Assembly (NCBI GenBank): GCA_001898385.1
Contig: MKTT01000139.1
Location: forward strand, 1,961-44,447
DNA length: 42,487 nucleotides
Source of the DNA: Planctomycetales bacterium 71-10
Lineage (GTDB): Bacteria; Planctomycetota; Planctomycetia; Isosphaerales; Isosphaeraceae
Direction: 5' to 3'
Under the pieces are notes generated by a model. That model was given only the letters and a program-made list of their open reading frames with translations, was not told where the DNA came from and searched no databases. A program made the translations under genes and the position numbers. How positions within the stretch are numbered: the stretch's first letter is position 1; each line of letters starts with the position of its first letter. Positions 7,454 through 15,174 of this stretch are shown one piece after another.

Positions 7454-8380
7454 GTGAAACCCGCGTATCGTCCCGCCCGCAACCAGGATCCCGTCGGCCC
7501 GTTCCTCCACTACCTGATGGCGGAATGCGGCGTCTCGCCGCACACGCTGGCGGCGTACCGTTCGGACCTGATGCGGTTCCTGGGCTGGCGTCGCGAGCAC
7601 GCCCCGGGGCCGATCGAGGCGCTGGACGTGGGGGCCCTCCGGGGCTACGTCGACCACCTGGCCGGGTCCGGCCTCGCCCCGAGCAGCGTCTCGCGGCACC
7701 TGGCGAGCCTGTCGACGTTCTTCCGCTACCTCGTCCTGGAAGGGAAGCTGACGGACAACATCGCCAAGCTGCTGACGGCCCCCGCGCTCTGGGACCGCCT
7801 GCCGGTGGTTCTGGGGCCCTCGGCCGTGGAGCGGCTGCTGGCGGCGCCCTCGGCGGAGACCCGCCTGGGCCGCCGCGACCGCGCGGCGCTGGAGACGCTG
7901 TACGCCACCGGCTGCCGCGCCTCCGAGGTCGTCGGCCTGCGGCCCTGCGACCTGGACCTGGAGGCCGGCCTGGCGCGCTGCGTCGGCAAGGGGGACAAGG
8001 AGCGGCGCGTGCCGATGGGGTCGCGGGCCCGCGAGGCCCTGGCCGCGTATCTCAAGCGCGACCGGCCGTACCTGATCGCCCGGCATCCCGAGACCGAGGC
8101 CGTGTTCGTCACCCGCGCGGGCAAGCCGCTGTCGCGGATGGGCTTGTGGCGGATCGTCAAGCAGTGCGCGGCGGCGGCGGGGCTCTCGCCGGAGGTCAGC
8201 CCGCACACGCTGCGGCACAGCTTCGCGACCCATCTGCTCGCCGGCGGGGCGGACCTGCGCGCCGTGCAGGAGATGCTGGGGCACGCCTCGATCGCGACGA
8301 CCCAGGTCTACACGCGGGTCGAGCTGAGCCGGCTCCGGCAGGTCCACGCGAAGTTCCACCCGAGGTCGGCGCCGGGCTGA
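7454..8380 (+). CDS. xerD: Tyrosine site-specific recombinase, XerC/XerD type
   Basis: A 308-residue tyrosine recombinase, the usual size for Xer proteins that resolve chromosome dimers at dif. The N-terminal SAM-like domain includes HTLAAYRSDLMRFLGW. The catalytic set is complete: Arg in GCRASEVVGL, Lys in VGKGDKERRVP, HTLRHSFATHLL, LGHASIATTQVYTRV with the nucleophilic Tyr. The ending LRQVHAKFHPRS resembles XerD (HPR tail), which is why I prefer XerD to XerC. The GTG at 7454 has GGAG upstream and gives the canonical length; an ATG at 7373 would add a basic extension. No attachment sites or phage genes surround it, so a housekeeping role is likely. Confidence 0.88.
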   Translation: MKPAYRPARNQDPVGPFLHYLMAECGVSPHTLAAYRSDLMRFLGWRREHAPGPIEALDVGALRGYVDHLAGSGLAPSSVSRHLASLSTFFRYLVLEGKLTDNIAKLLTAPALWDRLPVVLGPSAVERLLAAPSAETRLGRRDRAALETLYATGCRASEVVGLRPCDLDLEAGLARCVGKGDKERRVPMGSRAREALAAYLKRDRPYLIARHPETEAVFVTRAGKPLSRMGLWRIVKQCAAAAGLSPEVSPHTLRHSFATHLLAGGADLRAVQEMLGHASIATTQVYTRVELSRLRQVHAKFHPRSAPG

Positions 8381-8387
8381 GGCCCGG

Positions 8388-10958
8388 TCAGTCCGAGTCC
8401 TCGGCGTCGCGGCCGGCCGCGGCGCATTCCCGGAGGCTCCGCAGGCGCGCCGCGTAGATCCTGGGGCCGTCGCCGGGGATTTCCAGGCCGGCGCCGCGCA
8501 GGGCCGAGAACCAGGCCGTCATGGCCTTGTCGGCCTCGCGGGCGTCGTTCGCCGCCCCCGCGCGGTCGTCGAGGCGGCAGCGCAGGGGGCCGCGCGTCAG
8601 GAAGGCCTCGGTGCGGATCGAGAAATAGAGGGGCTCCAGGAACTCGGGGACCTTGCCGGCGCAGGCTTCCAGGTCGGCCACCGCCTCGTCCCCCAGCGCC
8701 AGGGCCCGCGCCAGGTCGTCGGGCCGGCCCGGGGGGTCGTATCGATCGGCGATCCGGGCGGCGACTCGGGCTCGCTGGAGTCGCCAGGTCAGCACCCGGT
8801 AGAGGTCGGAGGCGTCGGTCGTCGCGGGGAGGGGGGCCGCCAGCAGCCGGGACAGCTTCGCGTGGGCCCCGTCGAGGTCGTCGCGGGACTCGTCGATGGT
8901 CGCGAGGCCGTGGAGGGGGGTGATGAGCTTCGGGTCGAGTTCGAGGGCGGCCTTCAAGGCGTGCTCGGCCAGCTCCCGCGCCTGCGCGATCGCGTCCCGG
9001 CGGGGGGGGGAGGGCTCGCCCTCCTCGGCCTCGATCCGCTCGGCCTCCGCCATCATCTCGCTGGCCTGGTCCATCCAGAGGTCGCCGGCCACGACGAGGA
9101 GGTTCGGGAGGTTGGGGTGGGAGGCGGCCAGCTCGCGGAGGTCGGCCCCGCCCCGCGGGGATTTCACGGCGGCGAGGTAGCTCGCCCGGCCGGGATCCTG
9201 GGACGGGGTGTTGGCCATGGCGTGGGCGAGGCCGGCGTAGAGCTTGGGGACGGGTGACGAGGGGTAGTCCTCGGCGAGCCGCGACAGGAGGCGGAAGGCC
9301 GTCTCGGGGTCGTGGGCGTCCAGCGCCCCCGTGGCGGCCTTCAGCTCGGGCCGGTCCCGCACGTCCGGCCGCAGGGCGAGGGCGGCCTGCCGGGCGACCA
9401 GCGGCGACAGCATCGCCAGGACGCTCAGGTAGGCCGCGTTGGCCACCAGCACGCGGCGGTTCCGCGCGGCCCAGTCGCGCAGGCGTTCGGCGCGGGACGG
9501 GTTGACGACGTGGGCCGGCGGCCGGCGCTGGAGCAGCCGCTCCAGGTCCTCGGCCAGGTCGGCGGCGTTGCGGTATCGCTCCGCCGGGTCGTGGCGCAGG
9601 CACTTCCGGACGACGGCCTCCAGAGCGTGGGGCGCGCCGGGGAGGTGGCGGCGGATCTCCACCGGGAGGACCAGCCGGCGGTCGAGCAGCTCGCGGAGGG
9701 CCCGAGGGGGCGGGAGCTTCGAGTCCGGCACGTCGAGCGCCTGCCCGGTCAGCAGCTCGCGGAGGACCAGGCCGAGGGAGTAGATGTCGGCGGCGGCCCC
9801 GACGTCGGCCCAGCGGTCGGGGTTGAGGAACGCCTCGATCTGCTCCGGCGCCATGTAGGGGAGCGTCCCCCCCTGGATGGCCGACTGGGCCTCGCGCGGG
9901 GCGTGGGGCGACTGGGCCAGGTTGAAGTCCAGGAGCTGGGGCCCGTGCTGGATCGTCAGCAGGACGTTGCCCGGCTTCACGTCGCGGTGGTAGGTCCGCC
10001 GCTCGTGAGCGTAGGCCAGGGCGCGGGCGATGATCATGCCGATCCAGGCGACGCCCTGCGCGAACGTGCCCCGGGTCGGGAATCCGCGCCAGCCGTCGCC
10101 GACCGGCCCGGCGCGGAGGGCCGCGGCGGACTCGGCCTCGAGGGCCGCCTCGCCCGGGCCGATCCCGTCCGCCAGCGCCTGCCAGATCGCCGTCGCCGAC
10201 GAGGGGGTCGCCCCCCCGCGCCGGACGCGCCGGATCACCTCGTCGAGCGGCAGACCCGGTCGATAGGGCATGGAGAGGCCCCGCAGCTTCCGGTCGGGTT
10301 GGAAGACGACCGAGTTGACCGGGACGATGTGGGGGTGGTCGAGGGCCCCCTGAGTCTCGGCCTCCTGACCCCGGTCGATCGAGACCTTCAGGACCACCCG
10401 CTTGCCCCCCAGCGAGCGGTCGCTGGCCAGGAAGACCCGCGAGTATCCCCCCTTGCCGATCTGGGAGAGGAGCGAGAACTCCTCGAAGCTCCCCCCGACC
10501 TCGGGGAATTCGGGCCTGGGCGGGGCCAGGCTCGCCGCCCGGCTCAGGAGCTTGTGATAGCCGAGCTGGGAGGCCAGCGAATCCTTCCAGTCGGGGTAGC
10601 GGTCGCAGAACGAGTCGACGTCGATCGGCTCGCCGCGCTCCTCGCGGAGGCAGAACTCCTCGTAGACGAGGCTGAGGACGCGGCTGTCGGCCTCGCGCAG
10701 CTCGGGGAAGTCGCCGAGGTAGTCGTGCACGGCGGGCGATTCCCCGAGGCCGAATCGGCGGCGCAGGTCGGCCTTGATGAGGGCGCCGAGGCAGGTCAGG
10801 CGCTCCAGGCGGCCCATCTCCGCGTCCCACCCGCGCCGCGTCCAGTAGGGGAGGAGGGCGAACTCGCGCCGGCCCTCGGCGAGGCGTTCGAATTGCTCGA
10901 CCTCGCGGTCGACGCGCGCCAGGCCGTCGACGCTCAGCTCCCCCGGATGATCCCCCAT
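8388..10958 (-). CDS. Ser/Thr protein kinase with DFN motif, membrane span and TPR-like tail
   Basis: An 856-residue protein read from the same operon as the ECF sigma factor, whose stop lies four bases before this ATG. Residues 1-155 form a helical region with sequences such as VHDYLGDFPEL and VDSFCDRYPDW, a module often seen ahead of planctomycete kinases. The kinase has GKGGYSRVF, VVLKVS, HRDVKPGN and GTLPYMAPEQ. The metal-binding DFG is replaced by DFN (QLLDFNLAQ near residue 344), and about 80 residues are inserted before the catalytic loop. A hydrophobic stretch near 500-520 (LVANAAYLSVLAML) is followed by helical repeats resembling TPRs. It may signal to the sigma factor, which is inference from the gene order. 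Confidence 0.88.
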   Translation of the reverse strand: MGDHPGELSVDGLARVDREVEQFERLAEGRREFALLPYWTRRGWDAEMGRLERLTCLGALIKADLRRRFGLGESPAVHDYLGDFPELREADSRVLSLVYEEFCLREERGEPIDVDSFCDRYPDWKDSLASQLGYHKLLSRAASLAPPRPEFPEVGGSFEEFSLLSQIGKGGYSRVFLASDRSLGGKRVVLKVSIDRGQEAETQGALDHPHIVPVNSVVFQPDRKLRGLSMPYRPGLPLDEVIRRVRRGGATPSSATAIWQALADGIGPGEAALEAESAAALRAGPVGDGWRGFPTRGTFAQGVAWIGMIIARALAYAHERRTYHRDVKPGNVLLTIQHGPQLLDFNLAQSPHAPREAQSAIQGGTLPYMAPEQIEAFLNPDRWADVGAAADIYSLGLVLRELLTGQALDVPDSKLPPPRALRELLDRRLVLPVEIRRHLPGAPHALEAVVRKCLRHDPAERYRNAADLAEDLERLLQRRPPAHVVNPSRAERLRDWAARNRRVLVANAAYLSVLAMLSPLVARQAALALRPDVRDRPELKAATGALDAHDPETAFRLLSRLAEDYPSSPVPKLYAGLAHAMANTPSQDPGRASYLAAVKSPRGGADLRELAASHPNLPNLLVVAGDLWMDQASEMMAEAERIEAEEGEPSPPRRDAIAQARELAEHALKAALELDPKLITPLHGLATIDESRDDLDGAHAKLSRLLAAPLPATTDASDLYRVLTWRLQRARVAARIADRYDPPGRPDDLARALALGDEAVADLEACAGKVPEFLEPLYFSIRTEAFLTRGPLRCRLDDRAGAANDAREADKAMTAWFSALRGAGLEIPGDGPRIYAARLRSLRECAAAGRDAEDSD

Positions 10959-10962
10959 GTCG

Positions 10963-11553
10963 TCACCCCCGGCCGTGGAGCGAGTCGTGGAGGGTCTTCA
11001 GGAAGCGCTGGACCTTGCGGATGTTCCAGCCGGTCTGGTCGGCGATGTCGTTGTTGTCGTGGCCTTCGCGGCGCAGGGAGATGATCCGCCTCTCGGTCTC
11101 GCTCCCCCGGTCCATCAGCCAATCCGCGGCCTCGTTGGCCTGCGCGAGCTGGCTCGCCGTCGGCTCGTCCGACGCCAATTGCACCGGGGCCGACTCCGAC
11201 GCCGCCTCCAGCCGGCGCTCGCGCGTGACGTCGCGCTTGAGGGTCCGGCGGCGGCGATGCTCGTCGATCACCTTCTGCTCGGCCACCTGCGCCAGGAACG
11301 CCACCAGGTGCTCCGACGACGGGAAATCGAGCCGGCTCAGGTTCGCCGCCAGGCTCTTCATGACGTCGCTCGCGAAGTCGGTCGAATCGTAGACCGACCG
11401 CATCGAGCGGTCGAGCTTCCGGCGCACGACGCGACGCACCTTGGGATAGAACTCTCGAAAGAGGCGTTCCCAGGCTTCCTGGTCGCCTTCTTGAGCCCCT
11501 TTCAGCGTCCTGGTCAATTCGTCGTCGATCCCGCAATTCGACAACGTCGGCAT
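10963..11553 (-). CDS. ECF-type RNA polymerase sigma factor
   Basis: A 196-residue sigma-70 family protein with only regions 2 and 4. Region 2 begins near EAWERLFREFYPKVRRVVRRKL and includes STDFASDVMKSLA and EQKVIDEHRRRRTLKRD. Region 4 near the C-terminus (SETERRIISLRREGHDNNDIADQTG) supplies the -35-binding helix-turn-helix. The ending with IRKVQRFLKTLHDSL resembles the planctomycete ECF groups linked to kinases rather than to anti-sigma factors, and indeed no anti-sigma gene is visible. It is directly followed by a Ser/Thr kinase four bases later, so the two are probably co-translated and functionally paired. Confidence 0.9.
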   Translation of the reverse strand: MPTLSNCGIDDELTRTLKGAQEGDQEAWERLFREFYPKVRRVVRRKLDRSMRSVYDSTDFASDVMKSLAANLSRLDFPSSEHLVAFLAQVAEQKVIDEHRRRRTLKRDVTRERRLEAASESAPVQLASDEPTASQLAQANEAADWLMDRGSETERRIISLRREGHDNNDIADQTGWNIRKVQRFLKTLHDSLHGRG

Positions 11554-11858
11554 GACCGGCCCCCGACTTCTCGACTAGGGAAGCACCGCGACGGTTGTAG
11601 ACGGCGAAGAGTTATGTTTGAATTCTCACCCTTCGGCGAGTCGTCCCTCACGCCGATCTCCCTTGTATTTTACATGCCTCCTCGCGCAGGGGAAGTCGTC
11701 CGTCGCGGATTCGGAACATCCGGGCGGCCCCGGGCCCCGCCGCGGGGTGGTTTCGGTCCGAAATGGATGGAAATACCGGATCGAAGGCCCGGCGAGTCGA
11801 TCGGTTGCGGTGATAGGAATACGGAAGGCTTCGGCCCATTGTTGATTCAAGTCAACAT

Positions 11859-11884
11859 CGCGACGCGGGACGCGGCGCGTCGCG
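11859..11884 (-). terminator. GC-rich hairpin between the small-protein gene and the sigma operon
   Basis: CGCGACGCG at 11859-11867 pairs perfectly with CGCGTCGCG at 11876-11884 around an 8-base loop. It lies about 50 bases beyond the stop of the 80-residue gene. No T-run follows on the minus strand, though a second small palindrome (GTTGA at 11841-11845, TCAAC at 11852-11856) does. The rest of the 381-base gap 11554-11934 has lower GC than its surroundings and no gene I can support; it should hold the sigma operon promoter. Confidence 0.4.
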
Positions 11885-11934
11885 GGCCGATCGGGGCGGA
11901 GATCGCCATCATTAGCGGGCGGGGCGGGGGGAGG

Positions 11935-12177
11935 TCAGGCCAGCTGGTCGCCCTCGCTGCCGACCGTCACGGGGCTGTCGGCGGGGCCCACGATGGGCTC
12001 GTCGTAGATGACCTGGGTGTTGATGTGGTAGGGGTCGGTCGGGCTGACGTAGGTCGCGGGGGGATTCGACGGGATCTTGACCGGCGTGAGCGGATTGCTG
12101 GGGAACAGGAGGTTGCTGGGGAGGTCTCGCGAGGGCATGTTCTCGACGATGGGGCGGAAGGCGAGGCGCATGCGCAT
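11935..12177 (-). CDS. Small Pro/Ser/Asn-rich protein, unknown function
   Basis: An 80-residue orphan protein. The case for a real gene is the strong ribosome site: GGAGGAG six bases before the ATG at 12177. It begins basic (MRMRLAFRPIVE), is rich in Pro, Ser and Asn in the middle with the word PSN recurring three times (LPSNLLF, FPSNPLT, IPSNPPA), and ends acidic (VGSEGDQLA). There is no cysteine, no membrane span and no classical signal peptide. The low-complexity body suggests a disordered or cleaved peptide. It lies 3' of an unknown 200-residue gene on the same strand with a 223-base gap, so it may have its own promoter. I do not recognise the family. Confidence 0.6.
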   Translation of the reverse strand: MRMRLAFRPIVENMPSRDLPSNLLFPSNPLTPVKIPSNPPATYVSPTDPYHINTQVIYDEPIVGPADSPVTVGSEGDQLA

Positions 12178-12400
12178 GGGGAGGCTCCTCCGGTCGGGGA
12201 CCGAGTCAATAAATGGATGTCGGTATGTTTGAGGGGGGGTGCGGGCGCGAGGGGGCTTGAAGGCGTCAGGGGGCCGGCCCGGGCATGGCGGGCGGCCTCC
12301 GGAGTCATTCATCGAACCCCGACGACCCGTTTCTTCGGCGTTTTCCCAACCCTATGCCGGCCCTGGCGGGACGGCCAGTTGGAATCGCGTCGGATGCGGG

Positions 12401-13003
12401 CTAGTTCAACGAGCAGGCGGCTGGGATCGGGAAGCGGACGGGGGCCGTGCGGCCTTCGGTCTCGCTGGGGTATTCGTCCAGGGGCAGGAAATTGAGGCAG
12501 GCTTTCCGATACAGGGGGCAGCTGCGGTGCTGATCGAGCGCCTCGCGGCTCCAACGGTCGGCGAGGTCGGCCCTCAGGGCCCTTCGGGCCACGATGTAGC
12601 GGCCCAGGGGCGACAGGCCCGGGTTGCGGGAGGCCAGGACGTCGCTCGTCGGCCGGCCGCGGCGGATCGACCGCTCGGCCAGGCGGATCTCGCGGAGCAA
12701 TTCCGACCGGAGTTGGCGGATGATCGCCCGGATCCGCCGCCGATACCGCTCGACGGCCAGCGGGGAGGCCAGGTCGGCCCACGGATCGGACGAGTCGGGG
12801 TCGATCCCCTGGGCGGCGACATACAATTCAGGGTCGACGGGGAATTCGGGGTCGTCGATCCCACATTGCCACAGGGCCTTGGCGGCCGACGTCCACACGC
12901 GGGGGGTGGAGCATGCGGCGTTCCAACGGGCACCGCGACGTGCATACGCCTGCTCGATCCGGCCGGCCAGGTGGTCGATCTCGATCTGGGTGACGAATGG
13001 CAC
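12401..13003 (-). CDS. Conserved-looking protein of unknown function
   Basis: About 200 residues, soluble, rich in Arg and aromatic residues. Visible features are a Trp/Cys cluster (VWTSAAKALWQCGIDDPEFP), a central amphipathic helical stretch from RYRRRIRAIIRQLR, then SPLGRYIVARRAL, and a C-terminal pair of cysteines in SCPLYRKAC. The codon use and balanced composition look like a genuine gene, unlike the Arg/Pro/Gly-only shadow frames. The GTG at 13003 is preceded by GAGGG at suitable spacing; a TTG three codons earlier is possible. It is divergent from a small HTH regulator gene 262 bases away, which may control it. I do not recognise the family and assign no function. Confidence 0.65.
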   Translation of the reverse strand: MPFVTQIEIDHLAGRIEQAYARRGARWNAACSTPRVWTSAAKALWQCGIDDPEFPVDPELYVAAQGIDPDSSDPWADLASPLAVERYRRRIRAIIRQLRSELLREIRLAERSIRRGRPTSDVLASRNPGLSPLGRYIVARRALRADLADRWSREALDQHRSCPLYRKACLNFLPLDEYPSETEGRTAPVRFPIPAACSLN

Positions 13004-13265
13004 GGGACGCAACCCTCATTCCGACGATCCGATTGACGAGCCGTGGGGCGGCGAGGCCGATCGCGGGACCTCTCGACTTCGCCGACGTCCTTACTCACCG
13101 AGATCCTCCTCGCCCCGCGTCACGAAAAATCGACATTCCGGGGAATCTCCCGGACGGACGCCGACGACGGGACGGCCGGCGCAGAGGGGAAACCCATGCT
13201 AAATCATTGATTTTTATGGCTTTACGATTGAATCCGGGCCGCGGCGGTCGCCGGGGGCGGGGCCG

Positions 13266-13541
13266 ATGAGCGACTTCGAATTCCAATCCGACTGGGGCGA
13301 GGTCAAGCACGACCTGGCCGTCCGCCTGCGCGAGATCCGGGTGGAGCTGTATGGCGAGCACGGCGGCCCGATGCTGGCGGAGGAGTTGGAGATCCCCTAC
13401 CGCGCCTGGGTCCGATATGAGGCCGGCGCGAGCATGCCGGCCCAGGTCATGCTCCGGTTCCTGGAGCGGACCGGGACCAGCCCCCACTGGCTGCTCACCG
13501 GCGACGGCCCGAAGTTCCCGCCGAAGGACGAGGCGCGCTGA
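13266..13541 (+). CDS. Small helix-turn-helix regulator
   Basis: A 91-residue protein with one Cro/C1-like helix-turn-helix: LAVRLREIRVELYGEHGG leads in, then PMLAEELEIPYRAWVRYEAG gives the helix-turn-recognition helix pattern. It ends in SPHWLLTGDGPKF, wording typical of small planctomycete HTH proteins. It probably binds DNA as a dimer. It is divergent from the unknown 200-residue gene, so autoregulation and control of that neighbour are plausible. Its last 47 bases overlap, tail to tail, the 3' end of the CRTAC1-like gene. Confidence 0.8.
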   Translation: MSDFEFQSDWGEVKHDLAVRLREIRVELYGEHGGPMLAEELEIPYRAWVRYEAGASMPAQVMLRFLERTGTSPHWLLTGDGPKFPPKDEAR

Positions 13542-15174
13542 TCGGCGAACGGCCCTCGACGAGCCGATGGGGCCGGCCGGGCTCGAGGCCGCTCCAGGTG
13601 TCCACGCCGCCCCAGGGCCAGCGCACCTCCAGGGAATCGATCGCGGCGGCCCCCCCCGTGGCGAACGCCAGCCGCGGCGGCGACGAGGAGAGGTAGCCGT
13701 CGCCCGCGGAGAGGTGCCGCACGGTCGCCCGGCCGCCGACGACGGCTCGGACCCGGGCCCCGATCGCGGGGAGGCCGCGGCGATCGACGAGGTCGACCGC
13801 GACGGCCGGGCCCGATCGGGAGCGGTTGTGCAGGAGCGAGAGCGGGGCGTCGAGCGAGGCCGCCGCGGCGTCGGGCCGGCCGTCGAGGTCCAGGTCGGCC
13901 ACGGCGAGGCCCCGCCCCAGGGCGGCGCGGGCGAACCAGGGGCCGGCGTCGGCGGAGGCGTCGGCCAGCCCGCCGGGGCGGCCGCGCAGGAGCCGCGGCG
14001 TCATGGCGAAGGGGACGCCGAGCCGGGCCCGGTCGAGGACGTGGCCGTTCGTCTGGAGCAGGTCGGCCCGGCCGTCGGCGTCGAAGTCGGCGGCGACCAG
14101 GCCGAAGCCCAGGACGTCGCGGGTGGCGTCGGCCAGGCCGAGGCGGGTCGTGTCGTCCTGGAACGCCCCGCGCGCGTCGAGGGCGCGGAAGGCGATGGTG
14201 GAGCGGCCGAGGAAGTTGGCGACGGCCAGGTCGGGGAGGCCGTCGCCGTCGAGGTCGGCCGTGGTCGCGCCCATGCCCGCGAGCGCCCGCCCGCGGCCGT
14301 CGCGGGCCGCGCCGGCCGCCTCGGCGACGTCCTCGAAGCGGAGGCCGCCGCGGTTCGCCAGCAGCCAGCAGCGGCCGCCGTCGTTGGCGACGAAGACGTC
14401 GGGCCGGGCGTCGCCGTCGAAGTCGGCGATCAGCACGCCCAGGCCGCGTTCCTGGCGCGCGGGCAGGCCGGCCGCGGCGGCGACGTCCGTGAAGGTCCCG
14501 CCGTCGTTGCGGTAGAGGTGGTCGGGCTCGGCCTCGAAGTCCTCGGGGCCGCAGTAGTCGCGGCGGCCGTCGGGGGCGGCGCAGTAGGGGGCCGAGTCGG
14601 GGTCGTAGGCGAGGTAGCCGGCGACGTAGAGGTCCAGGTCGCCGTCGCCGTCGAGGTCGGCCCAGGCGGCGCCGGTCGTCCAGCGGGCCGACGTGAGGCC
14701 GGCGGCGGCGGTGACGTCCTCGAAGCGGAGCCCGCCGAGGTTGCGGTAGAGGCGCTGGTCGCGCCAGCCGGTGACGAGCAGGTCGACGCGGCCGTCGCCG
14801 TCGTAGTCGCCGGCCGCGGCACCCATGGCGTAGCTCGGGCCGGGGGCGGAGGCGGCGGGCGTGACGTCTTCGAAGCGGAGCCCGCCGAGGTTGCGGTAGA
14901 GGCGGCAGGGCGGGTCGCCGCCGGGGGAGTCGGCCGCGACCGGGCCCCCCTGGCAGGCGTAGAGGTCCGGGAGCCCGTCGCCGTCGGCGTCGAACAGGGC
15001 GAGGCCGCCCCCCATGATCTCGGGCAGGTCGTGGCGGCCGCGCGAGCCGGAGTGGAATCGGAAGGGGACGCCGGCCCGCTCCGCGACGTCCTCGAAGCGG
15101 ATCTCCTGGGCGCGGGCGGGGCCGGCCAGGGCCAGGATCAGCGAGGCGGCGAGGCTCGCCGGCCGGCGGATCAC
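13495..15174 (-). CDS. Secreted CRTAC1-family protein (FG-GAP propeller plus ASPIC/UnbV)
   Basis: A 559-residue protein with an N-terminal signal peptide (MIRRPASLAASLILALAGPARA). It has about seven FG-GAP/VCBS-type repeats, each with a calcium-loop pattern: DADGDGLPD, DYDGDGRVD, DLDGDGDLD, DFDGDARPD, DLDGDGLPD, DFDADGRAD, DLDLDGRPD. The C-terminal SLEVRWPWGGVDTWSGLEPG is the ASPIC/UnbV signature. It should fold as a calcium-binding beta-propeller outside the cytoplasm. The GTG start at 15174 overlaps the kinase stop (GTGA), indicating translational coupling. That GTG directly precedes the signal peptide, which fixes the start. Function of the family in planctomycetes is not established; adhesion or surface binding is a guess. 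Confidence 0.9.
   Translation of the reverse strand: MIRRPASLAASLILALAGPARAQEIRFEDVAERAGVPFRFHSGSRGRHDLPEIMGGGLALFDADGDGLPDLYACQGGPVAADSPGGDPPCRLYRNLGGLRFEDVTPAASAPGPSYAMGAAAGDYDGDGRVDLLVTGWRDQRLYRNLGGLRFEDVTAAAGLTSARWTTGAAWADLDGDGDLDLYVAGYLAYDPDSAPYCAAPDGRRDYCGPEDFEAEPDHLYRNDGGTFTDVAAAAGLPARQERGLGVLIADFDGDARPDVFVANDGGRCWLLANRGGLRFEDVAEAAGAARDGRGRALAGMGATTADLDGDGLPDLAVANFLGRSTIAFRALDARGAFQDDTTRLGLADATRDVLGFGLVAADFDADGRADLLQTNGHVLDRARLGVPFAMTPRLLRGRPGGLADASADAGPWFARAALGRGLAVADLDLDGRPDAAAASLDAPLSLLHNRSRSGPAVAVDLVDRRGLPAIGARVRAVVGGRATVRHLSAGDGYLSSSPPRLAFATGGAAAIDSLEVRWPWGGVDTWSGLEPGRPHRLVEGRSPISAPRPSAGTSGRRR

Noticed and set aside
7454..8380. Tyrosine recombinase as integrase of a genomic island
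   Set aside because: Length and motifs fit chromosomal XerC/XerD, and there are no tRNA, att-like repeats or phage genes nearby.
11618..11850. Short frames of 60-75 residues on both strands in the sigma upstream gap
   Set aside because: No ribosome sites, no family features, and they overlap one another on opposite strands.
12178..12312. N-terminal extension of the 80-residue gene up to 12312
   Set aside because: The strong GGAGGAG site is placed for the ATG at 12177; the extension is Pro/Arg-rich shadow-like sequence.
14721..14904. 34-base exact direct repeat (14721-14754 and 14871-14904), CRISPR-like at first sight
   Set aside because: Both copies encode the same LYRNLGGLRFEDVT segment of FG-GAP repeats; spacing and context are protein-coding.
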